This document shows, one piece after another, positions 54,701 to 60,976 of a stretch of DNA of 64,000 nt; position 1 is the first letter of the stretch; each line of letters opens with the position of its first letter. The notes under the pieces are model-generated. The model did no database searches, was not told the DNA's origin, and was given only the letters and a program-made list of their open reading frames with translations. A program made the position numbers and the translations under genes. The stretch comes from Blastomussa wellsi. Lineage: Eukaryota; Cnidaria; Anthozoa; Scleractinia; Plerogyridae. The stretch lies in assembly GCA_947652115.1 (NCBI GenBank), contig OX393568.1:230001-294000 (forward strand). Reading direction: 5' to 3'.

Positions 54701-55605
54701 CTGCTTTCTTGATTAACTTTCCATATGTTTTTGGTTGAGACGATTGATATCCTTGATCGTGTTAATGAACTGTTTCTGTTTGTTTACTTTGTCAACTGTT
54801 TTCTCCGCCTACTGATCCGCTCTTGGGTTTTCTTCAACAGTAACCAAAACTGAAGTCATTCGTAGGAAACGTACAAATGATCCTTTTCACTGAATTTACT
54901 TTTTATTAAATCGCGCGTCAGACAGAACAACCAAATAATAAACTGACAACTGTTCATCCCAGTATGATTAGCCGGACCGTAGCTGTTAGATCGCACTCTG
55001 CAGCACCAAATCTTCTCGATACCTCAGTCACATGGTTATTGGTTGCGAATTTGGGGAGAATTAGGGAAGAATTTGTTAAAATTCGTTTTTTACAAAATAA
55101 ACTACTCTCTTAAAATTTTAAAGATAACAGAAAAATTGGCGAAATTAAATGTATACAAAGAAGGCGCATGTAGGCATTGACAACTCTTGCTACTTTTTCA
55201 GGAACGTTAACTGGAGGCGACATTTGGACAGTTTGCCTACGTTTCTATCACAGACGTTTCACTTTTAATCCTCAATGAGTGTCATGGCTTGTTAACCCAA
55301 AAAATAAGAAAAAAAGATCTGAGTTGTTCGTTGAATTAAAATCCTAACCTTAATTACAATAGCATTAAAATAAGCTACCACACGCTAGTATATGATTCAA
55401 GTAAAAGAACTGTTATGATTTTTATAGTAATCGCAAAAGTTACTACTACTAGAAAATGGTTATTCCTAAACTTCACCCGGCATTTGTCGAATTAAAACTT
55501 GGAAAATAGAAATCAATTAATCATACTACTCACAAACTTACCTATTAGACCAAACTTTCCAGCAAGAAAAGCTAGTAACAAAGAGAATATGGATGATACT
55601 CTCAT
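26027..55605 (-). CDS. large multidomain extracellular protein: F5/8C-EGF-sushi-HYR-GCC2-Ig (21-exon model)
   Basis: The exons on the minus strand are 55542-55605, 54434-54576, 53757-53900, 50697-50805, 50004-50189, 49294-49416, 48525-48647, 48151-48273, 46681-46800, 45465-45599, 44386-44583, 43469-43663, 40629-40871, 37618-37854, 36950-37138, 36212-36304, 35668-35820, 35388-35561, 30425-30562, 29272-29463 and 26027-26136. They total 3192 nt, exactly in frame, 1063 aa. The order is signal peptide, discoidin domain, six EGF-like, two sushi, two HYR, one sushi, a two-Cys linker, two GCC2/GCC3-like modules, one Ig domain and a short end. No membrane span was found, so a secreted matrix, adhesion or complement-like protein is likely. 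The parts recall SVEP1-type proteins but the order differs. The last exon is the weakest join. Confidence 0.75.
26672..26854. mobile_element. hairpin MITE, about 180 bp
   Basis: TAGGCCTTTTGAAACAAACGGTCA at left is mirrored by TGACCGTTTGTTGCAAAAGGCCTA at right. Internal sequence is also partly complementary (ATCTCCGCACTGGGACA against TGTCCCAATGCGG). No coding potential. Confidence 0.7.
27470..27935 (+). mobile_element. second copy of the 12 kb MITE-like repeat, inverted
   Basis: Reverse-complement copy of 11930-12440, sharing for example GATTGTTTTGGATTTGGTATC and GATCGAAGATTGGTGATGAA. Small indels separate the copies. It sits in the last intron of the multidomain gene. Confidence 0.65.
29272..29463 (-). 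CDS. Ig domain, C-terminal half
   Basis: Phase 1-1 exon of 64 codons with the hallmark [17 protein letters not shown] and a closing beta strand (KHLTLSVQL), then a Gly-rich linker. The donor CAG|GTGAGG is strong. Reading through instead would stop at TAG (29210-29212), an alternative short C-terminus. Confidence 0.7.
30042..30135. repeat. hairpin repeat, about 94 bp
   Basis: ACTTCAGCCTCGTTCCCAGG is mirrored by a matching inverted arm ending GGGAACGAGGTTGAAGT. Short loop, no gene. Intronic. Confidence 0.6.
30145..30357 (-). mobile_element. diverged SINE, same family as 42787-43062 and 60977-61283
   Basis: It shares the order GTGGCCCATC, GGTACTCATTTATAC, AAGAACACAACGCA and a degraded tRNA-like head on the minus strand (ACCTAATGGTTGCAG, GAGTTTGAGCCC). 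It is more diverged than the other copies. Confidence 0.55.
30425..30562 (-). CDS. Ig domain, N-terminal half
   Basis: Phase 1-1 exon of 46 codons reading [20 protein letters not shown] and then GPPTPTF, the first beta strands and first cysteine of an Ig domain. The second cysteine lies in the next exon, so the domain is split by an intron of about 960 bp. Confidence 0.7.
30963..31930. repeat. left inverted arm of the 3.8 kb element
   Basis: Inverted copy of 33781-34733 with scattered substitutions and small indels. It includes a reversed partial copy of the basic ORF found at the other end, and a minus-strand AATAAA at about 31673. Confidence 0.8.
32043..32207 (+). CDS. C2HC zinc-finger ORF upstream of the ATPase
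   Basis: A 54-aa frame reads [20 protein letters not shown] and then HEIYSC: a single C-x2-C-x12-H-x4-C zinc finger of C2H2-like type, probably for nucleic acid or protein binding. It ends at TAA (32205-32207). The ATPase frame resumes immediately in the same phase, so finger and ATPase may once have been one protein that now has a nonsense codon. Whether the stop is a mutation or the natural design cannot be told from one copy. Confidence 0.6.
   Translation: MSFQCHHCQKLFSRTDNKIRHEIYSCQRRFEKSYEDVIPNETRINGRPSGIEMG
32208..32855 (+). CDS. P-loop ATPase, A32/FtsK-HerA packaging-like
   Basis: The frame is open from 32208. The Walker A motif GPSGCGKT lies near 32250, the Walker B-like GLLVLDDLM near 32450, and the block [17 protein letters not shown] is followed by [14 protein letters not shown]. 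These blocks match packaging-type ATPases of Polinton/adintovirus-like elements as I know them. No in-frame ATG precedes the Walker A, so translation would depend on the upstream zinc-finger frame. The role in DNA packaging or movement is inferred. Confidence 0.65.
   Translation, partial: ASQFKTLSSILVVGPSGCGKTCFTESLLLVHLEELFQNPPQKIHYCYGVWQDGFDAMQQTGIRFHEGIPTTSHLQKWFPNGGLLVLDDLMTEGSDDKELLDLFTKRSHHQNITVLYLCQDMFPPGKYPKSISRNAHYIVAFKNPRDQLATKNLLLQAFPTYWSDIMTVYQKVAERPFVYMALDLHPASDDRKRVFSHLLTHEGCQRWYRRIRKDF
32930..33463 (+). CDS. acidic protein of the 3.8 kb element
   Basis: ATG at 32930 opens about 177 aa. An acidic, Glu/Ser-rich N-terminus leads to [11 protein letters not shown], then a Lys/Arg-rich helical part ([20 protein letters not shown]) and a second acidic tail. 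It could be an adaptor or regulator. I do not recognise the family, although its position directly after the ATPase suggests a shared transcript. Confidence 0.6.
   Translation: MGDHSPDIFDTVEEGESNEENVEEPEEEQDEEEENSSSSEEDKDPDYDPWLPLRRKVREDVEEKYIDEVKRFLDMGKTQDYAENAAFNVLLPLIRRKLRRTYLKRLVWSHRIKRDSLHRKVMGTLRRFIDEDSMDFEEAAESAVEKRKFLLNRKITRKGLPDEPDGDEEGEVAENLM
33537..33977 (+). CDS. basic protein with YxxNxERI repeats
   Basis: ATG at 33537 opens about 146 aa. Three repeats of the type YYAENKERI or YCQNNRERI are embedded in Lys/Arg-rich sequence, followed by a C-terminal part lying inside the right inverted arm. Such repeats occur in basic proteins of large DNA viruses and related mobile elements and suggest nucleic acid binding. 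AATAAA at 34030-34035 could end its transcript. The left arm carries a frame-broken mirror copy of the C-terminal part. Confidence 0.6.
   Translation: MNCSNHLPEGDGKVVCKRAYHKRYYAENKERILARPKRWRTDNAEMIKARLKTKREEINRAKRAYCQNNRERIRSYQRKYCQNNRERINEYWRPIMQRIRNASIKDFVEDWDRQSRRTKCMWTRVRKRAEDHGTRSEPRCYCNGWK
33781..34733. repeat. right inverted arm of the 3.8 kb element
   Basis: Mirror of the left arm. Its inner edge lies within the basic ORF (at AAAACAACAGGGAACGGATC) and its outer end reads GACTCAACC on the minus strand, as at the left end. Confidence 0.8.
35388..35561 (-). CDS. GCC2/GCC3-like Cys-rich module 2
   Basis: Phase 1-1 exon of 58 codons: [12 protein letters not shown], then [20 protein letters not shown] and a closing Cys. 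This paired CxxC..GFY / CxxCP.G pattern is the tyrosine-kinase ephrin-like (GCC2/GCC3) module found in matrix proteins and receptors. Confidence 0.8.
35668..35820 (-). CDS. GCC2/GCC3-like Cys-rich module 1
   Basis: Phase 1-1 exon of 51 codons: [40 protein letters not shown] and EGSKAC. Same module type as the next exon, so probably an exon duplication within the gene. Confidence 0.8.
35928..36100 (+). repeat. interspersed repeat copy 2 plus CAAT microsatellite
   Basis: 35928-36010 matches 23928-24012. It runs directly into a (CAAT)n array of about 70 bp (36012-36081) and a short CAAG run. Intronic. Confidence 0.75.
36212..36304 (-). CDS. short two-Cys linker exon
   Basis: Phase 1-1 exon of 31 codons, [20 protein letters not shown] to the closing CG. 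The two cysteines can pair. It matches no domain I can name. Its location between sushi and GCC2 modules and its correct phase support it. Confidence 0.6.
36950..37138 (-). CDS. sushi (CCP) domain 3
   Basis: Phase 1-1 exon of 63 codons: [20 protein letters not shown], then [23 protein letters not shown]. The four Cys and the Trp before the last Cys are the sushi hallmark, as in complement regulators. Confidence 0.75.
37618..37854 (-). CDS. HYR domain 2
   Basis: Phase 1-1 exon of 79 codons: [51 protein letters not shown] and SCSFVV. The WxxPxxxDN and G.T.V.Y.A.D.SGN..SC.F series is diagnostic of HYR (hyalin repeat), an Ig-like adhesion module. Confidence 0.85.
38051..38480. mobile_element. 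palindromic MITE, 430 bp, nested in another repeat
   Basis: AAAGTGCACCTAACCCCAAAATA at the left is mirrored at the right end, and complementarity continues through most of both halves. It sits between halves of a degenerate CAATCGAAC-rich repeat (37900-38040 and 38490-38640). Flanks are TTA and TAA, possibly part of a TTAA target. A truncated copy is at 46033-46272. Confidence 0.75.
39036..39400 (+). mobile_element. degraded non-LTR retrotransposon C-terminus
   Basis: Broken plus-strand frames read [15 protein letters not shown], then [24 protein letters not shown] and [20 protein letters not shown]. This series is the region after the reverse transcriptase in CR1/L2-type LINEs. Frameshifts and stops show it is dead. 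Confidence 0.6.
39550..39673 (-). mobile_element. tRNA-derived SINE copy A
   Basis: On the minus strand: CGCTCAGGCGTTAGAGCAACC, GTGGGTTCAAATCCC, then ACTCGGATTTTTTCCG and ATTTTTATGTTGATGTATTTC. Same family as 40386-40520. Confidence 0.6.
39783..40278 (+). repeat. two tandem copies of a palindrome-bearing repeat
   Basis: 39783-40070 and 40111-40278 share TTATTAAAAAC, GGTATAT, TTGATTGGTTTAGAGGCAATG-like sequence and GGTATATGAG...ACCATTGACC. The first copy contains an inverted repeat AACAATTATTCCAC / GTGGAATAATTGTT around a TGAGATGG/CCATCTCA stem. Confidence 0.6.
40386..40520 (+). mobile_element. tRNA-derived SINE copy B
   Basis: TAGCTCAGTGGTTAGAGC (box A) and GTGGGTTCAAATCTC (box B) give a cloverleaf-like head with a mismatched acceptor stem, followed by ACTCGGATTTT and TGTTGATGGATTTC as in copy A. 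The mismatches and the body argue against a functional tRNA. Confidence 0.6.
40629..40871 (-). CDS. HYR domain 1
   Basis: Phase 1-1 exon of 81 codons: [20 protein letters not shown], then [20 protein letters not shown] and NCTTDIIVQ. Same fold as the next exon (HYR 2), with the start ITCPSD and the end G.TVLTY.A.N..G..A.C typical of the family. Confidence 0.85.
42024..42686. mobile_element. MITE with about 28-bp inverted ends
   Basis: GCTTTTTGCAACAGCTGGTCACGTGATG at left is mirrored by CATCACGTGACCAACTGTTGCAAAAGGC at right. The interior of about 600 bp has no recognisable gene. Intronic. Confidence 0.65.
42787..43062 (-). mobile_element. tRNA-derived SINE with CTTAC-type tail
   Basis: On the minus strand the head GTGGCCTAATGGTTAGTGCGC and GTCCGGGTTCGAGCC form Pol III boxes. 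The body includes GGTACCGACGAATTTACTGC and GGCCACTAGGCCCGAATGC. It ends at a TTACCTTAC tail. A second near-identical copy is at 60977-61283 and a diverged one at 30145-30357. Confidence 0.75.
43469..43663 (-). CDS. sushi (CCP) domain 2
   Basis: Phase 1-1 exon of 65 codons: [20 protein letters not shown], then [29 protein letters not shown]. All four cysteines, GY and the G-W signature are present. Confidence 0.85.
44386..44583 (-). CDS. sushi (CCP) domain 1
   Basis: Phase 1-1 exon of 66 codons: [46 protein letters not shown] and [10 protein letters not shown]. It has the sushi pattern with a short insertion and extra cysteine before the second Cys. Confidence 0.8.
45119..45400 (+). repeat. 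degenerate AGTC/ATTC minisatellite
   Basis: Many imperfect copies of CAGTCAGT and CATTCATT in about 280 bp. Intronic simple repeat, no other function seen. Confidence 0.6.
45465..45599 (-). CDS. EGF-like domain 6
   Basis: Phase 1-1 exon of 45 codons: [20 protein letters not shown], then [20 protein letters not shown] and C. It starts with the calcium-binding DVDEC signature and has six cysteines. Confidence 0.85.
46033..46272. mobile_element. truncated copy of the 38 kb palindromic MITE
   Basis: It shares CTGATTTGC.TGCATGTTT.CAAAG, AATAGACCCACGCCCCTTCTGA and a terminal GGTTTGCTTTA-like end with 38051-38480, but lacks the left arm. A separate hairpin (46282-46403, CTATGAGACTTG / CAAGTCTCATAG) lies directly beside it. 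Confidence 0.65.
46681..46800 (-). CDS. EGF-like domain 5
   Basis: Phase 1-1 exon of 40 codons: [39 protein letters not shown]. Six cysteines and a DTNEC start fit a calcium-binding EGF. Confidence 0.85.
47086..47525 (+). repeat. local tandem duplication, about 220 bp units
   Basis: About 47086-47305 and 47320-47525 share AGCCATAGGCAAAAT-like sequence, GATGTT.GGTGTTGTTAGAAAAGATTT, TTGATAAGATATTTGAAGCA and AATAATTTTGGTAC. Diverged copies within an intron, no gene. Confidence 0.65.
48151..48273 (-). CDS. EGF-like domain 4
   Basis: Phase 1-1 exon of 41 codons: [40 protein letters not shown]. Calcium-binding EGF with six cysteines and an aromatic before the fourth. Confidence 0.9.
48525..48647 (-). 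CDS. EGF-like domain 3
   Basis: Phase 1-1 exon of 41 codons: [40 protein letters not shown]. It is clearly a duplicate of domain 2 (same length, most residues shared). Confidence 0.9.
49294..49416 (-). CDS. EGF-like domain 2
   Basis: Phase 1-1 exon of 41 codons: [40 protein letters not shown]. Calcium-binding EGF consensus; sister of domain 3. Confidence 0.9.
50004..50189 (-). CDS. EGF-like domain 1 with an inserted Cys-rich loop
   Basis: Phase 1-1 exon of 62 codons: [20 protein letters not shown], then a Cys-rich insert ([17 protein letters not shown]), then [18 protein letters not shown]. It has ten cysteines where a normal EGF has six, so four extra cysteines in the loop may form two further disulfides. 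Confidence 0.8.
50697..50805 (-). CDS. F5/8 type C (discoidin) domain, third part
   Basis: It enters in phase 0 and leaves in phase 1. [20 protein letters not shown] and EIYGC match the conserved closing strand of the discoidin fold (ARYIRI.P....ALR.E.YGC). Confidence 0.8.
51624..51757. mobile_element. hairpin MITE, about 134 bp
   Basis: GAAAGTGCGACGTACGGATTT at left is mirrored by a matching right arm through ATCCGTACAAAGCACTTTC, and the inner stem TTTGGAAAAC / GTTTTCCAAA also pairs. Intronic. Confidence 0.7.
53757..53900 (-). CDS. F5/8 type C (discoidin) domain, second part
   Basis: Phase 0-0 exon of 48 codons: [20 protein letters not shown], then [19 protein letters not shown]. It matches the central iDLG...v..i.T and Y.l.yS.DG..w strands of the discoidin fold. 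Confidence 0.85.
54434..54576 (-). CDS. F5/8 type C (discoidin) domain, first part
   Basis: Enters in phase 1 and leaves in phase 0. [17 protein letters not shown] and [16 protein letters not shown] are the discoidin hallmark strands (iTASS...., aWcp......yLQ). It links directly to the phase-0 exon at 53757. Confidence 0.85.
55542..55605 (-). CDS. signal-peptide exon of the multidomain protein
   Basis: ATG at 55605 opens [20 protein letters not shown], then a phase-1 donor ATAG|GTAAGT. The hydrophobic Leu/Phe core and phase match the next exon, which supports this start. Confidence 0.8.
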
Positions 55606-56488
55606 TTTATCATTCGTTTGTTGACAGTTAAGAAACTATCTTTTGCAGCAACCAAGAAACTTATAGAGCTGAATAGATGTGTCTTAGAAAATGCAACATG
55701 CATTTGAACCACAATCAAAATTTGTCAAAAGGAAAATTATTCAGAAGCGCAGGTGTTTAAACACATGACGCTAAACATGGAAATAGTCAGAACATAAATG
55801 CAGAATAAAACTAATCTTGCTTTTCGATATGATAAAACAGGTGCCCCACATTTAGATTATTTTCTATTTTATTACATTTACAACTACAAACTTAAACTCG
55901 TCTTTTTTAGGTACTGCATTTGGGGTTATACTGCAACCAAATCAAACTTATCTACAACATTATATGCACGAAAACAGAATTCAAAGTTGCTGCACTCAAT
56001 TCGTATTAATTCGTACGTTTTATTTATCGCTACGAATGAAAACTAACATTTTTTTTTCTATACAGCTCTATTACTAACTTCGTTCACTACTGACTGAGCC
56101 CAAACTATGTTTGCTTAGCTGATGAAATATTGTTAAATAATTAAATTGAGCACCAATCAGTTTCAACGTTTGCAGTGCCAATTTGTCGTGTTTTAACATC
56201 TCTGACGTTCTGTAATCAAAGCCTGTCGAATTTACAACTTTTCCATCTGTTGTTCTCAACAGTGTCCACATATCAAAGCGCCCAATAATATTGTTTAAGT
56301 GTATTCTGTTAAACAGTCTTACTTTCGAATAATAATAAATAAACAGGGAAACTTTATAAAGTTGTTAGATCTTGTTTACGCAAGTCGCGTTTTGAAGTAA
56401 AATAATAGTTGTCGAGCCTACTGATTTATGTAAATTTTGCTATTGTTTTTAATTAGAGTGATTTCCTGTGGTTTCAGTGTTGATGGTG

Positions 56489-56505
56489 GTGACGACGACG
56501 ACGAC

Positions 56506-56538
<33 letters not shown>

Positions 56539-56640
56539 AATGATGATGATGATGATGATGATGATTGAAGTAGTGGTGATGGTGGTTGTGATGATGATGA
56601 TGAGGAAGAGGAAGTAAGAGAAGGATGAATATGGAGAGGA
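56489..56640 (+). repeat. (GAT)n / GAC microsatellite
   Basis: Mostly uninterrupted GAT/GAC triplets. The reverse strand shows poly-Ser and poly-His frames, which are by-products of the repeat and not genes. Confidence 0.85.
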
Positions 56641-57043
56641 GGAGGAGGATATAGCAATAATATTTACTCATGGTTATTTCGGACCGTATAATGAATTACT
56701 ATATGGCCGTGTCTAACGTGGACTTGAAACTAGCGAATTCATGAATTTGATTGGCTAAAACCGATACTGACCGTCGTCTAGATTTTCCCATCTAGACCGG
56801 CATCAAGACCAGTTGTATTTGGGGTCAGAAAGTTTCAAACAAAACAAGAACACATTGTCTCCTTTTTGTCTAAAAATACTAAATGGAAAATTAAAAAAGC
56901 TTGACAAGAATAGAACGTAAAGATACGACAAAAATTTTTGCAAATTTAAGTTCTGTTCATCGCCGTTCGCAAACAAAATGTCAGCGAGAACGAAGCAGAG
57001 TCGTTAAGCAAATTTAAGTTTCCGTTTGGCCATATAATAAACA

Positions 57044-57180
57044 TCTTATTAACCGAGCTTAGTCGGTCTGTATGGGAGAATCTTGACCTCGATCGTGAGT
57101 ACAGACCTCACTGCGTTCGGTCTTTACTCACGACCCCGGTCGAGATTCTCCTATACAGACCTCCCGCTCGGTTAATAAGA
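57044..57180. mobile_element. hairpin MITE, about 137 bp
   Basis: TCTTATTAACCGAGC at left is mirrored by GCTCGGTTAATAAGA at right, with paired inner parts (TCTGTATGGGAGAATCT / AGATTCTCCTATACAGA). Related unpaired pieces occur near 44930-45010 and 57555-57590. Confidence 0.8.
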
Positions 57181-57569
57181 GCTAACCATTTAGTATGTCG
57201 AGCCGGACATTATAAAGTGCTGTAATCCAATGTGCAGCTATCCAAATGTGGAGTAATCCAAATGTTTCCTTTCCCAAAAACAAACACTGCGCTTTTATTC
57301 TAACTCACATTGATTATTATGGTCAGATATGGCATCAGATATGGCATCAAGCAAAAGAATGTAAAGGGCGAACGATTGCCCACTTAGATTTATATATATA
57401 CGAGGCCAATACCACCTCGTAAATTATATACGTTTTATTAACCGAGCGTCTAAAACTAAGAATCGGCAGACTAAGCGTCCAGACAACACGAAAAACACAG
57501 CCGGACGATCAAACTACATGATCAATCATTCTTTGATATAAATTTGATATAATATGTTTTATTAACCAA

Positions 57570-58345
57570 GCTTGTTCGGGACCGTACTGGGCGAATATTG
57601 GCTCTCGGTATTTCCTGAACAGACTGACTTCGCTGCCCTCGGTCCGTTGTGTCAAGACCTCGAGCTCCTGGACCTGGAAGCAGAGCTCCTGAACATTGTT
57701 TGCAAAGATGTAGCTACCGAACCGGTACTCCATGATGTTCAAGGAGAGCCTTTGAAACGAGGGTCGAATAAAGCGTAGAATGCAAGACTAGATATACATG
57801 CAGGTGGTTTTTGGAGCCCCAGGGATTCCCCTTTTTTGATGTCAGAGCTTGTCACCCGAATGCTGAATCCTATAGGGATCTCGAGCCGCAGCAAATATAT
57901 CATCTACACGAGAATAAGAAAAAGCGTCAATACTCAAGTAGAGTGCTCGATATCGAACATGGCCTGGAAAATTCACTCCTCTGATTTTTACAAGAACTGA
58001 CGCAATGGGAAAGGAGTGCTTGAACTACCACAGCAGACTAGCAGAGTTGATTGCTATCAAGATTGATTCGCCCCTCTTTTTTGTTGCTCGTTTTAGTTTC
58101 TTGTTTCTTTTAAGAACTGTTATGAAATTAGGTGTGATTGTAAACATAAGTGTAATTTGTAAAATGTAGTTGTGTCAATTTTGTTCTTGTTAGTATTATT
58201 ATAAAATAAAATAAAAAAAAGGAAAGGAGAGAACTACGCTAAAACAATCTCATGGATACGAGCAAGAACCTCCTCTGCACTTCTGGGATCTGCATTAATC
58301 TGTTCCAGAGGAACTAGAACCACCGTAACGAAATCTTGGGACTTT
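57570..58345 (+). mobile_element. degraded retrotransposon coding fragment with nested insertion
   Basis: Broken plus-strand frames such as [19 protein letters not shown], a FTPLIFT piece, [18 protein letters not shown] and, after an interruption, NYAKTISWIRARTS match a cnidarian retroelement protein I recognise as repeated in coral genomes. The interruption (about 58070-58224) ends in an A-rich tail and is probably a younger retroelement inserted between codons. Several stops and frameshifts make it non-functional. Confidence 0.6.
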
Positions 58346-59289
58346 CGCAACACTGATATAGAAATTGAGAACACTGAAGGAGCTATTTATTGACGATTTT
58401 AAAGGGACATCTAGGGATTCACACGCTTTAAATTGTTTTCTTTGTTTACAGTTTTTTTTTCTTTTTTCTTTCACTTTTTACTATGCATTCTTAATTACTG
58501 TAAATAGTTTTATTTTAATTCAATATTGTGAACTCGACAGTGAATTTTGAATTTTGATTCAAAATTTTGATTCGGATTCTCGAATTTATATATATGAGTC
58601 AAGAAGCGTTTTGATTGAGAATAATATGTAATCATTTTTATGGCTTTCGTTTAATTTAATATTCTTAATCTTGAGAGTGAATTATGAATAAAATTATTAT
58701 CATTATTATTATTGTTATCATCATTAAAAACATTTTGCGAATATCTCTCTTTAACAATCTCCATTTGGTTCAATTTATGTCTACATCATCATCCCATTTA
58801 GTCCACTCGTTACCACTAAAATCAAGCGTAAAATGTGGGCCCCCGAAATACTTTTCTAGAATAAGCTAAAATTCAAGATATTCACATATCGCCAGATTCT
58901 CTCCAGCCGCACGATTAAAAGATCACGAAAACTACAGTTGCAATAATCTTAATGAAATTACTCTGAACACCATTTGACGTCATGATCAAGGAAAACTAGA
59001 TCCCAGTCACAAATTAAACAAGTTAGCAGCCTGGCGTGTACATAATTATTTGAAGAAAAAACATCGTGGATGAATGAAACTAACACTGTGATTGGCTCCC
59101 TGTGAGATACGAGTTTTAATAATAATAAATTAGTGACTGGGTTCTTTAACATCCACTGCTGATCCCTAACATTGAAAATGCAAGAGACCAGACCTACGGT
59201 GTTATCGCCCTGATCTCAGAAGACTAGAACATCTAACCATTTGCAGATGTAGTTACCAAGGCAGCATGTTCCCCTAAGTTATTTTAAGA

Positions 59290-59372
59290 TCCTGAGTATC
59301 GGTCCGCTCTGGCACTCGAACCCGAGACCTCCCGCAAGATAGTCCCGCGCTCTACAAACTGAGCTAACCGGT
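59290..59372 (-). repeat. tRNA-like sequence
   Basis: Minus strand: TTAGCTCAGTTTGTAGAGC (box A-like), GGTCTCGGGTTCGAGTGCC (box B-like). It borders the LINE fragment at 59380 and is probably retroelement-derived rather than a working tRNA. Confidence 0.45.
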
Positions 59373-59379
59373 AGGTGGT

Positions 59380-59650
59380 TAAGGAACTTGAAAAGTTAGA
59401 GAAACACCAACTATTGAAAGATGAAATTGCGATAGTCTGGCACAGGCGAAAGTCATTGTAGTGCCTGCTGTTATTGGGGCCCTTGAAATTAAGGAGTACA
59501 TGAAGCGAATCGGCGTGAATGTGAGGTTGGAAGTGATCCAGAAAACAGCATTACTGGGGAAATCAAAGATACTGAGGAAAGTTTTGTCCCTGAAACAAGA
59601 AGGAATAGAGAGACCTGGGACCCGTGGTGACTTGTTGCAACCCGCTCCCA
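59380..59650 (+). mobile_element. LINE C-terminal fragment
   Basis: Plus strand: ELEKLEKHQLLKDEIAIVW, then in another frame VIGALEIKEYMKRIGVNVRL and IQKTALLGKSKILRKVLSL. This is the typical closing segment of animal non-LTR retrotransposon polyproteins (VPVVIGALG...IQK.ALLGTARILRKVL). A frame break after HRRKS shows it is dead. Confidence 0.7.
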
Positions 59651-60152
59651 AGGACTCTGATGATAATGATGATGATGCCGTTGATGATGAGGATGATGAC
59701 TTTATTCCAGTATTTTCTCTTCGTCTGAAATACTTTAAAATCTATAACCTAATCTTGATATTTTATATAATAATATTATATAACATTTAATGACGTTCGC
59801 GCGAAAATTGTCTAACTTTGATTTTTTTTCTGAGACTTTACCACTGTACGAAAATGAGTTACTATTGTCAAAAATGTTAAAAAAGTGGGGGTCACCGACT
59901 TCGTTTTGGAGATGACATGCTCTGAAGAACACCTTAAATTTGAAAATCGGAAAATCGGGTTTCGTTATCGAATATGGGTAACGTGTCTATAAGCCCCAAA
60001 ACATTTCAAATAAATCTCTGAAGTGAACGTGCCTCTGCCAAATATTGTTTAAGTGGACCCATTAAGAGAATTTATTCAATTGGTGCGGTGCCTTAAAGAA
60101 AACATTCGCTTTCGGGCACTATCCATCCGGGTATTTTCCGGACAGGCACTAT

Positions 60153-60338
60153 GCGCTGATGGTGCCCTCCGCAGATGAACACTATCGCGTCACGTGTTTA
60201 ATTTAGACCAATGAGAATCGGAGAAAATTTAGTGGGAAACTATAAGCGCTGATAGTGCCTTCCGCGGATGAACACTATCGCGTCAGGTGTTCAATTTAGA
60301 CCAATGAGAATCGGATAAAATTTAGTGGTGAACTATAA
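60153..60338 (+). repeat. 93-bp tandem duplication
   Basis: Two direct copies beginning GCGCTGAT.GTGCC.TCCGC at 60153 and 60246, each ending TTTAGTGG.GAACTATAA, with few differences. No gene. Confidence 0.8.
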
Positions 60339-60976
60339 TGTACGTACAGTACACATTGCTTGCACTGCATTTGGTTATAGTTGCGTGACAACACAGCTTC
60401 TCTTTTACTGTTAATATTTAAAAAAAATGGTATATCCTTATTATAGATACAGTGTTTCAAAGTGTAAGAATTACATTTGCCGCAATCACGGACACGATGA
60501 ATGTCAAAGAAATGCGTGCTGTTCAAATTTGATTCGCTAGTGACGGCTGTATCCATTTAATATCGCATGGCTAACTTTTCGCTTTTGCTACTGAATGGAA
60601 ATAAGAAGACAATTAATTATTGTTTCTTTGTTCTTTATTCAGTATTTTCCGTCGATTCTAAATAGAAATAATTTCAACCTTGGCTGGATGCAAACTGAAT
60701 ATTTGTCACCGTGTCTAGAAAGCCAGTGATTAAACATCTCTCACGCGCTTCAAAGTCGTGTCAAGACAACTGCCCAAGTTGTCGCCAGAATACTGCAAGT
60801 TAACAGTAAACTTTTCTTACGACTCTTCAAGACACTAGCTTTGATAAAGAAGGGAGGGCATCACAACGTGAGTAAGCGCGTCAAACCGAGGCCAATACTG
60901 AAAGAGAGGCTAGTGAGCGATTCTCCATTTATCTTGCATATTCGTACACAGATTAGGCTTGCGTTCCCCTAACATA

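Noticed and set aside
56074..56271. Minus-strand frame of 65 codons that looks protein-like, with a possible AACAACAG acceptor
   Set aside because: No known domain, no partner exon in phase, and it lies upstream of the multidomain gene start; kept only as a weak possibility.
56418..56671. Minus-strand frames rich in Ser or His
   Set aside because: They are read from the (GAT)n array and disappear outside it; no splice or start context.
59461..59790. 109-codon plus-strand frame as a host gene
   Set aside because: Its first half is the conserved C-terminus of LINE polyproteins, in a broken frame; the Asp-rich end comes from a GAT repeat.
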